A DNA stretch of 64,000 nucleotides from Amycolatopsis iheyensis (GTDB lineage Bacteria; Actinomycetota; Actinomycetes; Mycobacteriales; Pseudonocardiaceae): the NCBI RefSeq assembly GCF_024703995.1, contig NZ_JAMXQV010000024.1, positions 62,001 to 126,000 on the forward strand. Reading direction: 5' to 3'. Both the position numbers and the translations under genes were made by a program. The number at the start of each line of letters is the position of its first letter. The first letter of the stretch is position 1. Below, piece by piece: positions 1-8,123 of this stretch. The notes under the pieces were generated by a model. That model had not been told where the DNA came from, ran no database searches, and saw only the letters and a program-made list of their open reading frames with translations.

Positions 1-33
1 CGCCGACAACCAGCCGCCCAGAACCCCGCGCAT
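1..33 (-). CDS. Possible 5' end of a leftward gene
   Basis: An ATG at 33 on the minus strand follows a GGGGTGAG sequence and opens 11 codons (start MRGVLGGWLSA) that run off the window edge. The hydrophobic start would suit a membrane or secreted protein. There is too little sequence to be sure; the reading could be chance. Confidence 0.2.
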   Translation of the reverse strand, partial: MRGVLGGWLSA

Positions 34-250
34 CTCACCCCGCGGGACCTTGGTCGGCCGGGTGCCGGTGGCGCAGCTACATCGCCGCACCGTTGGGCCC
101 GTCGAGGTCGGGCGCCGAGCGCGGCGGGACGCCGGACCATCACCCGGGGGGGACACCCTGCGACCAGCGCCTGCGGAAATCCGCTGGTTCGCAGGGCGTG
201 CTCAGTCGTGACGGTTCCCGCATTGGAACCGCGGCACCGCGCACGAAGGC
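34..250. other. Gene-free stretch at the left edge
   Basis: No frame here shows a start, ribosome binding site and convincing codon use together. The open plus-strand frames are antisense to the HTH gene that follows. It reads as the 3' side of that gene and a spacer. Confidence 0.4.
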
Positions 251-286
251 GCGGGGCCGCCGCCACGATGATGGCGGCGACCCCGC
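251..286 (-). terminator. GC-rich hairpin downstream of the HTH gene
   Basis: Arms 251-265 and 272-286 are complementary at 14 of 15 positions with a 6-nt loop. It lies 50 bases past the stop of the minus-strand gene at 337-1194, so it probably ends that transcript. There is no U tract, as is usual in actinobacteria. Confidence 0.6.
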
Positions 287-336
287 GAGGTCGGCTACCT
301 GGTGACCAGGGAAGCGAGAACCGACCGTCCGCGTGC

Positions 337-1194
337 TCACGCGGTGGGGGCAACAACCGGGGTGTCTGTCTTGTCCGGGTTGATCGTGAACCGCTTCGGT
401 GCCTCGCAGGTCTTGATCGCGTAGCCGTCGGCAACGAGCTTCTCCAGCGCGTTGTTCACCGCCCCGCCGGAGCGAGCGAGAGCCTTGCCGATCTGTGCGG
501 GCCCGAAGCTCTCGCCCGGGCGTTCGGACAGGTATTCCTCGACCAGCCCCCGCAGTGCACCTTTCGCCAACCGGTCCTTCCCCGTCGACGGAGCCTCGGC
601 CGTCACCACGCTCGAACCCGGCGAGTCCACGGCGGCGCCGGGCTTGTTGTCGCTCACTGGTGCCTCCGGCGGCCGGGCGTGGTTCTCCTGCGTGCTGTCG
701 TCGTCGGTGGCTAGGGTGGGTCCGCCGCCGGCGGCAGCGTCGGCCTTGGCGTCCGTACCACTTGCCCGATCGTCGATCACAGTCTCGTCGCTGGCGGGGT
801 CCTCTCCATCGTCGCTGATCGGTTCGGTTTGCTCGCTGGCTGCGACGTCCGCCGGGGCAGTCTTGCCGTTGGAATCGGCATGCGCGGCCGGGTCCGGCAG
901 CGTGTCCTGCGGTTCGGATGCGGTGATAACGGTGTCCGACGGGATGAGCGTCCACGTGTCGGGCTTGCGAGGGCCGTCGGCTGCGGTGCGCACGGCCGCG
1001 CCGTCGCGGTCCCAGCGGGCGAGGATCTTCGCGGCGGTCGAGCGGCCCACCCCGGCCGCGATCGCCAGTTCGGCGGTCGTCGATCCGGGTTTGGTGGCCA
1101 GCACGGCGCGCACCTTGTCTGCCGTGGTCGATGCGTCGTTCGTGCCGGAGATGGCGTGCAGGGGACGGTCGGTGGTGGTGTTCCTGTGGGACAT
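337..1194 (-). CDS. Two-HTH DNA-binding protein of the element
   Basis: A 285-residue protein. I chose ATG 1194 because GGAGA sits five bases before it; an upstream in-frame start at 1266 has no such site. Residues about 25-60 form a MarR/IclR-like winged helix (TTAELAIAAGVGRSTAAKIL). A long acidic, Ala/Asp/Thr-rich low-complexity linker (about 85-200) leads to a second winged-helix-like segment near the C-terminus (about 215-265, containing GPAQIGKALARSGGAVNNAL). Two DNA-binding domains on a flexible tether suggest a regulator or nucleoid/partition-type protein of the ICE. No enzyme motif is visible. The gene is alone, pointing out toward the left side of the element, with a hairpin at 251-286 behind it. 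Confidence 0.7.
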   Translation of the reverse strand: MSHRNTTTDRPLHAISGTNDASTTADKVRAVLATKPGSTTAELAIAAGVGRSTAAKILARWDRDGAAVRTAADGPRKPDTWTLIPSDTVITASEPQDTLPDPAAHADSNGKTAPADVAASEQTEPISDDGEDPASDETVIDDRASGTDAKADAAAGGGPTLATDDDSTQENHARPPEAPVSDNKPGAAVDSPGSSVVTAEAPSTGKDRLAKGALRGLVEEYLSERPGESFGPAQIGKALARSGGAVNNALEKLVADGYAIKTCEAPKRFTINPDKTDTPVVAPTA

Positions 1195-1463
1195 AACGTT
1201 CTCCGTGTGGATCGGTGGGAAGGGGATGGTCATGCCCCGGCCGGGGCTTGGCCCGCCGGTGCGCATCCGGTGGTTCGGGCTACACGACTATGGACGCTTC
1301 GTCACTGCCTCCATGTCAAGCGATCCGTCGACCTTTATCCGTCTCTTGTGGATGCTGCGGCTGTGACAACGCACGATGGTGGGCGAGACGAAGCAGGTTA
1401 GTTGGCGGCTCCAACGCCAAGGTGCGCTTGACATTTCTGATACACGGAGCGTGGATCGTCCCC

Positions 1464-1649
1464 ATGGACACGGCGAAAAATACCGACCCGCAGGCTCCCG
1501 TCACGCTTGAGCGCATCCTCAACAAGCTTCGAGTGAAGGTTCTGGACCGACAGTATTGCGATATCGGCCCTTACGCAGGTGCGTGGAGGGTCCACGTTGG
1601 GACGCTCTATCTGACCGATGACGAACTGCGCGCAGTGCTCGATCTTTGA
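1464..1649 (+). CDS. Small protein of unknown function
   Basis: A 61-residue ORF from ATG 1464 with no cysteine pair, signal peptide or membrane segment. The core (LERILNKLRVKVLDRQYCDI, then WRVHVGTLYLTDDELRAVLDL) has the alternating hydrophobic pattern of a small folded alpha/beta protein, which argues against a shadow reading. A TTGACA lies at 1428-1433 with no convincing -10 partner. It stands alone between the HTH gene and the next pair. Coding status rests on composition only. Confidence 0.4.
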   Translation: MDTAKNTDPQAPVTLERILNKLRVKVLDRQYCDIGPYAGAWRVHVGTLYLTDDELRAVLDL

Positions 1650-1798
1650 GCCTCTTGGTTCGAGCCGTCAGCCAACTACTGTGATCCGTTCCGCCATCTA
1701 TCGTGCAAAGTCACAGCGGCATAGGAGTCGAAGGCCTGTGAGGTTTCTCGACGAATCCGGCCATATTCGCTTGACGTTCGGCCGTCTACGGAGCGTCG

Positions 1799-2398
1799 AT
1801 GGACATGTCATGGACCAACGTGCGGTCTACCTTCACGAAGGATGTGTCTCCTGTGGACGAAACAGTGCTGCCCGCCCGCACCGACGATGGGGTGGCCTCA
1901 CCTGACGAACGGCCGAGTGGCGTCGCGGCCGATATTGTTCTGGTCCCCGCCGACTGCCCGATCCCCGTGCGCTGTCCTGAGCGCTTCGGGGCATTCCTGC
2001 TGACCGAGGTCGACATCGTCAGCGGGCCTGATTTGGATTGCGACGGCGACGTGCTGCACATGACCGGTGTGTGGCTGACCACGCTGCCGACGGCCGACCG
2101 GCACCACGACGGCGACCTCGTCGTCCTCCTGCACGAGCCGACCGCTTCGCCTGCGCGCTGTGACCCGGATTGCCACGCCGACGTCGAGATGCGGCTGGTC
2201 AACGGGAAACGGTGGCAGCGGGTGGGCATCTGGCCCGGTGTGGACGGTTCCTGGCCGCATCTGATCGCGCCGACCGCAGCCGCGATCATGAGCCTGCACA
2301 CCGACATCCTCGAACTCGAACAGCCGCCCCAGAGAATCCGATTCGCCTCCGGCAGACCGGACACCGAGTTTGCCGGGGCGGAACTGCGGACACGGTGA
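1799..2398 (+). CDS. Hypothetical protein, pair with next gene
   Basis: A 199-residue protein of unknown family. ATG 1799 is preceded by GGAG at a good distance; GTG 1853 is an alternative. It is acidic, with no signal peptide or membrane segment; the middle (about 45-165) looks globular and contains four Cys (two close together in CDPDC near residue 121). The stop (TGA 2396-2398) overlaps the ATG of the next gene, so the two are probably translationally coupled. No catalytic motif recognised. As ICE cargo it might serve establishment or maintenance, but that is inference. Confidence 0.6.
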   Translation: MDMSWTNVRSTFTKDVSPVDETVLPARTDDGVASPDERPSGVAADIVLVPADCPIPVRCPERFGAFLLTEVDIVSGPDLDCDGDVLHMTGVWLTTLPTADRHHDGDLVVLLHEPTASPARCDPDCHADVEMRLVNGKRWQRVGIWPGVDGSWPHLIAPTAAAIMSLHTDILELEQPPQRIRFASGRPDTEFAGAELRTR

Positions 2399-3036
2399 TG
2401 CGGCCGCCGCACCTGATTCTCCGGCCCGTCTGCGACGTCGCAGCCAGCGTTGGCGCGGCCGTCGCGATCGGCGCGTTCGCCAACGCGTGGTGGCACCCGG
2501 CCGCGGCGGCGCCCAGCCTGCTCGTCGGCGCGGTCTTTGGCGCGGAGGCCATCGTTCACCTGATCTGGTTCCGGCCGCGTGTGATCGCCGCAATGTGGTG
2601 GCTGCGTTACGAGGTCGGCCCGGCTCGCGACGCTCTAATCGACCTCGTCGGGCAAACGCCGTCGGGGTGCCCCATATTCGATCCCGTCGACGAGGTCGTG
2701 CTGGTCTGCAGGTACGACTGGTCGAGCCCTGATGTGTCGGTGACCCGCATCCGCGGCGACGACTATGCCGCGCTGGCCGACGGAACGCAGGAGTTCCTGA
2801 TCGTCGAGACCTTCCACCTGCGCGCCCGTGGCCCCGAAGTGGTCTCGCGCCGCGTCGAACCGTGGGCGCTGATCCTCGATGATCACTATGCTCCGGTCGC
2901 GGCGAAGCCGATGCTTCCACCCGAGGCCGAGCTGGATGCGGACCAGGAACGAACGATCACCGAGAACGGGCTTCGTTTCGCCACAAGCGACGATGTTCGG
3001 GTCCTGTCCGATCAGTTGAGCCGCGCGGTTCCCTAG
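2398..3036 (+). CDS. Membrane-anchored hypothetical protein
   Basis: A 212-residue protein whose first 65 residues hold two hydrophobic segments (about 12-30 and 37-57, the second ending LVGAVFGAEAIVHLIWF), followed by a soluble cytosolic domain of about 145 residues rich in acidic residues. It starts inside the stop codon of the previous gene (TGATG). The soluble part has regular beta-type hydrophobic spacing but no motif I can name. Coupling suggests the two products act together at the membrane. A perfect hairpin just downstream separates it from the convergent conjugation operon. Confidence 0.6.
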   Translation: MRPPHLILRPVCDVAASVGAAVAIGAFANAWWHPAAAAPSLLVGAVFGAEAIVHLIWFRPRVIAAMWWLRYEVGPARDALIDLVGQTPSGCPIFDPVDEVVLVCRYDWSSPDVSVTRIRGDDYAALADGTQEFLIVETFHLRARGPEVVSRRVEPWALILDDHYAPVAAKPMLPPEAELDADQERTITENGLRFATSDDVRVLSDQLSRAVP

Positions 3037-3070
3037 GTGCGGCACGGAAGGACGTCGCGATGCCAGCGTC

Positions 3071-3107
3071 ACCGGGCCGATCCGTGCCGTTGTCGGATCG
3101 GCCCGGT
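3071..3107. terminator. Bidirectional terminator between convergent operons
   Basis: A perfect 14-bp inverted repeat (3071-3084 with 3094-3107, sequence ACCGGGCCGATCCG on the left) with a 9-nt loop lies between the ends of two convergent transcription units. It suits bidirectional termination. Confidence 0.75.
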
Positions 3108-3237
3108 CGCGTGCTCCTGCTCGGTCCGGCGCAGCGGACACGGGCCACCCGACGGGACCAGGGCTGCCGGCGGGCACAAACTGGTTGCTCGTCGAGGGCG
3201 GAGACTCGAGTGGCGGTGGCGCCGAGACGGATCCTGG

Positions 3238-4236
3238 TTAGTTGGCCCCGCCGTCGACGACGACGCGTTGAGATGGTCGCGTGGCGCCGTAGTAGTCATC
3301 GCCGGGATGGTGGTAAGGGCGTATTCCGATGGTTTGGCCGACGTCGGGCGCGTCGATCATGTTGCCGCCGCCGATGTAGAGGCCGACGTGGTGGACGTGT
3401 CCGGCGGTGGCGTAGAAGACGAGGTCGCCAGGGGCCAGTGGCTGGCCGGCGGGGACGTGTGGCCCGGCGGCGTACTGTTCGCGTGAGGTGCGAGGCAGGG
3501 CGATCCCGGCGGCGGCGTAGGCGGCTTGGGTCAGGCCACTGCAGTCGAATCCGGTGTCGGGGCTCGTGCCGCCCCACAAATAGGGCAGTTTCCGTTGCCC
3601 GCAGGCATAGTTGATGGCGGCCATCGCGGCGGGTGAGGCAACTTGGATCGTGTCACAGTTTCCTGGCCCGGTCACGGCGGGCGCGGGCTCGCACCGGACA
3701 CCGGATACGGCCGCCACGATCGCCCGCGCGGCGTCCTCGTGCTTGGCGTAGGCATGCGGGAAGCCGGAGCGTTGCACAGCTTGGGCGGCGTCGGTGACGC
3801 TCATCTGCTGCCAGCCCGGTGTTGCCTGGAGGTGTTCGAAGAATGTCGTTGCCGCGTAGGCGGGGGTGGTGAGCTGGGCGGGGCTGCCCCAGCCCATGGA
3901 GGGGCGTTGCTGGAAGAGCCCGAGACTGTCCCGGTCGCCATAGGAGAGATTGCGCAGCCCGGATTCCTGGAGCGCGGCGGCGATCGCGACCATCCAGCCG
4001 GGCTCGGGCACGCCCCGCTGTTTGCCGATGGCAACGATGACAGCCGCGTTGCCCATCTGCTCGGCGGTCATGCCCGGTACCGACCCGGTCGGTGCCCCGT
4101 CGGGGGTGCAGGTCAGTGAGCCTGCGGATGAGCCGCTGCTGAACAGTTGGCCGACGATGCCGGTGGCCTGGGCGCCGATGAGCAGCGGGATGGCGAGGAC
4201 GGCAGCGGCGATGCCGGCTCCGATCTTGCTCCCCAC
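3238..4236 (-). CDS. Lytic transglycosylase / NlpC-P60 cell-wall hydrolase
   Basis: A 332-residue secreted two-domain muralytic enzyme, last gene of the conjugation operon. GTG 4236 is chosen because AAAGGAG precedes it. Residues about 8-30 form a signal/anchor helix. Residues about 60-200 resemble a transglycosylase-like fold (catalytic-type Glu in AALQESGLRN, then GLFQQRP). The C-terminal 120 residues are NlpC/P60: nucleophile Cys in FDCSGLTQAAY and His in HVHHVGLYIGGG. It would open peptidoglycan locally for the mating channel, as VirB1-like proteins do. A short Cys-containing linker separates the domains. Family assignment is firm; the role in conjugation rests on context. Confidence 0.88.
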   Translation of the reverse strand: MGSKIGAGIAAAVLAIPLLIGAQATGIVGQLFSSGSSAGSLTCTPDGAPTGSVPGMTAEQMGNAAVIVAIGKQRGVPEPGWMVAIAAALQESGLRNLSYGDRDSLGLFQQRPSMGWGSPAQLTTPAYAATTFFEHLQATPGWQQMSVTDAAQAVQRSGFPHAYAKHEDAARAIVAAVSGVRCEPAPAVTGPGNCDTIQVASPAAMAAINYACGQRKLPYLWGGTSPDTGFDCSGLTQAAYAAAGIALPRTSREQYAAGPHVPAGQPLAPGDLVFYATAGHVHHVGLYIGGGNMIDAPDVGQTIGIRPYHHPGDDYYGATRPSQRVVVDGGAN

Positions 4237-4333
4237 GGCAGTACTCCTTTCCGGTGACGCATTACGGGCACGGGCATTGATGAGTGAGTCCTCGTGGGCG
4301 CGGCTTGCGGCCGTTGTCGGCGACCGGCGGTGG

Positions 4334-5413
4334 TCAGCGCTCGCCGCGGGCGATGCGGTTGGGGGTGGCTCGCGGCGGGCTCGGGCTCGGTGGCGGCAGC
4401 CGATAGGGCGAGGCCGCCGGCACGTCACCGCCCTCGCCCTCGGCCGGGTTGGTGGCGTCGGCGGCCGGTGGGAGGCCAGGCCAGGCGCCGGGCAGGTCGG
4501 CGAGGCTGTAGCGGGGCCCGGACGGGTTGACGCGCGCGGTGGTGAGGGGGAGCCACACCGGCTCGGCGGGACTCGGGTGCGGCGCGGCCGGGTCGAGCAG
4601 GTCGGCGGCCGCGGTGGCGACCGGGACGGTGTGCGGGGCGTCGAGCTGGGCGTGCACGCGGGCCAGAGCGGTGCGAGCTCCGGCTTCGCGGCGGCTGGTG
4701 GGCAGCCACACCAGCACCGGGGTGGCGATCCCGGTCGACTCGGCGAGCCGGGCGTAGCCGGCCAGCTTGCGGCCGACCTTGGTCAGGGATTCGGCGCCGG
4801 TGTCGAACTCGAGGAACCATTCCACTTCGCTGCCGTTGCGCGTGCTGGCCTGCCAGCGGCCGTAGCCGTCGGGGATGACGAGGTCGCCGAAGTGGCGGGC
4901 GCAGCGCGCTTCGGACCACCACACGACCAGTGTCCCGGCGGCGCGGGCGTAGCGGCTGCAGGCGATGAGGGACGTGAAGAAGTCGTTCACGCCGACGGTG
5001 TGGGCGAGGCGCTGGTTGTGGGCGATGGCCATGGCGCGGTCGTGCCGGTAGCCGAGCTCTTTGATATCCAGGCCGTGCTCGGCGGCCAGGACCGCGGCGC
5101 CGGCCGGGCCGAGCACGTAGTGCATGGGGGCGGAGCCGAGCTGCTGGAACGGCTGGAACCGCGACACCGCGCGCCAGAGGTAGAGGTCGCGGATGCGTTG
5201 CCGCGCCGAGCGGCCGGAGGGGAAGGCGGCGTCCTGGATCTGGGCGGTGGTCAGCACCCGGTGTTCGTGCAGCAGCGCGAGCAGCCACTTGTCCCTCGCG
5301 GTGAGGCGGGAGGCGAGCATGGCCTGGTGTTCCACCGAGCCGGCCGCGCGGGCGCTCGGGCGGCCGGGCAGCGGGCCGTGCATCGCCTTCTGATGCAAGA
5401 TGCGGGTGATCAA
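4334..5413 (-). CDS. Replication-relaxation family protein
   Basis: A 359-residue protein of the Replic_Relax family, common on actinobacterial plasmids and ICEs. The start appears to be TTG 5413 with GGAG eight bases upstream; ATG 5380 would lose little. The N-terminus (about 35-90) is a winged helix (LTARDKWLLALLHEHRVLTT then SARQRIRDLYL), followed by a nuclease-like core (HNQRLAHTVGVNDFF, EVEWFLEFDTG with acidic residues) and a Pro-rich tail. Family members are implicated in plasmid relaxation or replication initiation; no one has shown which for most of them. In this element it is the only candidate to process the transfer origin, since no MOB relaxase is visible. Confidence 0.8.
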   Translation of the reverse strand: MITRILHQKAMHGPLPGRPSARAAGSVEHQAMLASRLTARDKWLLALLHEHRVLTTAQIQDAAFPSGRSARQRIRDLYLWRAVSRFQPFQQLGSAPMHYVLGPAGAAVLAAEHGLDIKELGYRHDRAMAIAHNQRLAHTVGVNDFFTSLIACSRYARAAGTLVVWWSEARCARHFGDLVIPDGYGRWQASTRNGSEVEWFLEFDTGAESLTKVGRKLAGYARLAESTGIATPVLVWLPTSRREAGARTALARVHAQLDAPHTVPVATAAADLLDPAAPHPSPAEPVWLPLTTARVNPSGPRYSLADLPGAWPGLPPAADATNPAEGEGGDVPAASPYRLPPPSPSPPRATPNRIARGER

Positions 5414-5518
5414 CGCGTTCTCCTCGGAATAGTCAACAAGGTGTGGATAAGTGCTGTGGGCAACGCACCGTGAATCCCGGCGGGGCGGCCTGGCGTGCTT
5501 CAGCGGCAGGCGGTGCGG

Positions 5519-8083
5519 TCAGGGACGCGTGCGGCGCGGGTCCGTCTTGGCCGGCCGGGTCGGCGGGATGCGCCGCGTGGGTGACGTGGGATGCGTCCGG
5601 GTGGTCTCCGTGGTGCGGACTGGTGCACCGCCCGTGGTGTGCGTGGCGTTGTGTCGGCGCCGCTGAGCGCGCAACGCGGCGCGGATTTCCCGCGCCCGGC
5701 CAGGGATCGGGGCGGGGAGTGGGGCGGTGGTCATGGTGAAGGGCTCGGTTTCCTCGCCGTGCACGACCAGCCGGCTGGCGGTGTGGTAGACGCCGAGGTG
5801 GGACAGGTCGTGCTCGGACAGGCGAGGTGCGGTGTGGCGGGCGAGTTCGCGGGCGTCCTCGGGGGAGGCGGAGAAGAAGATCTTGCTGCGGGCGTTGGTC
5901 GAGATGCCTTCCTTGAGGTCGCGGGGCAGCTGGCCGAGGTGCTGATGGGCCAGGGTCATCGACAGCCGGAATCCGCGGGCTTCGGCGAGCATGTCTTCCA
6001 TCGGGTAGGGCAGGTTGAGGAAGTTGTGGCATTCGTCGATCACCAGCGACGCGTCGGGGCGCAGGCGTTGCGGGGTGCGGGCTCGGGCGGTGGTGGCCTG
6101 CCACGTCCGGGCGACGACCAGGGACCCGACGAGGCGGGTGGTTTCCTCCCCCAGCGAGCCTTTGGGGATGCGCACGAGGCAGATGCCGCCCTCGTCTAGC
6201 ACGTGGGCCATGTCCACTGTGGAGCGACCGCCGGCGATGGCCTCCTTCACGAAGGGCCGGAGCAGGAATGCCCGCAGCTTGTTCATCAGCGGCGAGATGA
6301 CCTGAGATCGGGAGCTGTCGGTGAGCTCGTCGTACCAGTCCCAGAACCCGGTCAGGACCGGGTCGGTGAGGCCGGCGGTGATCCGGGCCCGGAAGGCCTC
6401 GCTGGTCAGCAGCTTGGGCAGGTCGGCCAGGGTGGGGACGCCTTCCTGGGCGCGGAGAGTGAGGCAGGCGGCGCGCATGAGGTCGTCGGTGCGGGGACCC
6501 CAGAACGCGGAGTAGACGCGGCGGAAGACGGAGACGAGGTTGTCGACCTCCCGGTCAGTTTCCCCGCCTTCGAGCACGTTCAGGCACGGTGGCCGGTGCC
6601 GGGAGTCGGCGTCGAACAGCACCACCCGCTCGGCCGCGGCGGCCGGGAGCCGGTTGAGGATGTCGGTGACGAGGTCGCCTTTGGGGTCGATCAGCACGAC
6701 GCCGCGGCGGGCCTCGGCGTCGTCGAGGATCAGGGTGCCCAGCAGGGTCGACTTGCCCGAGCCGGTGGCGCCGAGGACGTGCAGGTGATGGCGGGCGTCG
6801 GCGACGCGTAGCCCGACCGGGCGGGCGTGGCCGGTGTCGGATTGCCCCAATGGTTTGACCTCCGTCCCGGGCGTGGCGACACCGGGAGGTGGGGCGACGG
6901 CTTTCGCACCGGCACGTTCGACTCCGGGGATCTCCGCGTCGGTCGGCAGGTGGGCGAGCGCCGCGAGTTCCGGGACGGAGAGCAGGTCGCCGCGGTCGAG
7001 TCGGCGGTGGGCGAGGGCGCGGGCGGGGTGGTGCAGCCGGGTGCGGGTGTAGTGGTTGTGGTCGGTGTAGGCGGCGAACGCGGCCGCGAGCGCGTGCGCT
7101 CGGCCGCGGGCGGTGTCCCGGGCCTGGCGGGCCAGCTGTTCGGCGGTGTCGGCGGGCAGGTCGGTGGACACGGCGTAGCGCACCAGGGTCTCGTACTGGG
7201 AGCCGCGCTGCTTGCCGACGATGGCCTTGTTCTGGGCGGAGTACTCCAGCGACAGCTGCGGGTCCTGGCTGATGCGCCGAGCGTCGGCCGTCCGGCCCGG
7301 GCGGATCGCGTTCGCGCCGGGGGTGATCAGGTCAAGAATCCGGCCACCGAGTGAGGCGGAGGCGCCGTGGTGGACGCGGCGGGCGGCGCGGCGGGCCTGG
7401 GCGACGCGGCGGCCGGTGACCGGGCGGGCGAGGATCTGCACGCAGGCCCGCTCGTCCCTGCCGAGCCCGACGGGAGCTCCGAGCAGCCCGCGGATCGGGT
7501 CGGCATCGAAGGCGGTGCGGATCGGCAGCGACTCCGGGCGGGCGAGTCGCAGCTGCCCGCCGACGGTGATCCGCCGCCGCCCAGCCGCCAGGTCGGGGAA
7601 CGGGGAGGTGGCCGGGGTGGTGCGGGTGTGTGAGCCGGGCCAGGCCGCCTCGACGGCCCGCTCCACCAGGGACGGTGGGATGACACCGGGAACCCAGAAC
7701 TGCACGGTCACGCCGTGCTCGCCGAACACGTATTCCATGGCCAGGTGTGGCTGCCCGGTCCACCATCGGCGCCAGGCGGGGCGCAGCAGCCCGACGAGGT
7801 TGGCCCAGACCGCGGCCCCGCCGGCGGGATCGACCGTGGGCGGGGCGAGGACGGTGATCCGCCGCGCGTCGGCCAGCAGCGCCTGGTGGCAGCGCGTGCG
7901 CCACCAGCGGCGAACCACCACCCAGCCGATCACCGCGACGGCCGCAGCCGGAACTGCGACCGGGCCCCAGGCCAGCGCCCAGTCCCGCAACGCGGCGAGC
8001 AGCACCTCGATGGCGCCACCGGGGGCGCGAAGATAATCACCCACCCAGCCCCCGGGTGCCGGAGCGCCGGTGTGTGCGGTCAT
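5519..8083 (-). CDS. VirD4/TraG-type conjugative coupling protein
   Basis: An 854-residue type IV coupling protein. It would sit in the membrane and hand DNA-protein substrate to the secretion channel using ATP. One hydrophobic segment at about 40-57 forms the anchor. Walker A is GATGSGKST (438-446). Walker B is SLVIDECHNFL, followed by a Gln-containing sensor segment (LAHQHLGQLPRDL) typical of TraG/TraD. ATG 8083 begins MTAHTGAPAP; the frame is open further upstream but without a better start. The C-terminal 70 residues are basic, Thr/Pro/Arg-rich and probably flexible. It follows VirB4 and PrgI in one operon. Confidence 0.9.
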   Translation of the reverse strand: MTAHTGAPAPGGWVGDYLRAPGGAIEVLLAALRDWALAWGPVAVPAAAVAVIGWVVVRRWWRTRCHQALLADARRITVLAPPTVDPAGGAAVWANLVGLLRPAWRRWWTGQPHLAMEYVFGEHGVTVQFWVPGVIPPSLVERAVEAAWPGSHTRTTPATSPFPDLAAGRRRITVGGQLRLARPESLPIRTAFDADPIRGLLGAPVGLGRDERACVQILARPVTGRRVAQARRAARRVHHGASASLGGRILDLITPGANAIRPGRTADARRISQDPQLSLEYSAQNKAIVGKQRGSQYETLVRYAVSTDLPADTAEQLARQARDTARGRAHALAAAFAAYTDHNHYTRTRLHHPARALAHRRLDRGDLLSVPELAALAHLPTDAEIPGVERAGAKAVAPPPGVATPGTEVKPLGQSDTGHARPVGLRVADARHHLHVLGATGSGKSTLLGTLILDDAEARRGVVLIDPKGDLVTDILNRLPAAAAERVVLFDADSRHRPPCLNVLEGGETDREVDNLVSVFRRVYSAFWGPRTDDLMRAACLTLRAQEGVPTLADLPKLLTSEAFRARITAGLTDPVLTGFWDWYDELTDSSRSQVISPLMNKLRAFLLRPFVKEAIAGGRSTVDMAHVLDEGGICLVRIPKGSLGEETTRLVGSLVVARTWQATTARARTPQRLRPDASLVIDECHNFLNLPYPMEDMLAEARGFRLSMTLAHQHLGQLPRDLKEGISTNARSKIFFSASPEDARELARHTAPRLSEHDLSHLGVYHTASRLVVHGEETEPFTMTTAPLPAPIPGRAREIRAALRAQRRRHNATHTTGGAPVRTTETTRTHPTSPTRRIPPTRPAKTDPRRTRP

Positions 8084-8123
8084 GAGCAAACTCCTGTCGT
8101 CTAGCGAGGTGAGGGGCTGGACA

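Noticed and set aside
140..955. Long Arg-rich minus-strand frame overlapping the HTH gene
   Set aside because: It is the offset frame of the gene at 337-1194, which has a ribosome binding site and folded domains.
3060..3614. Plus-strand Arg-rich frame
   Set aside because: It is antisense to the NlpC/P60 gene and crosses the terminator hairpin.
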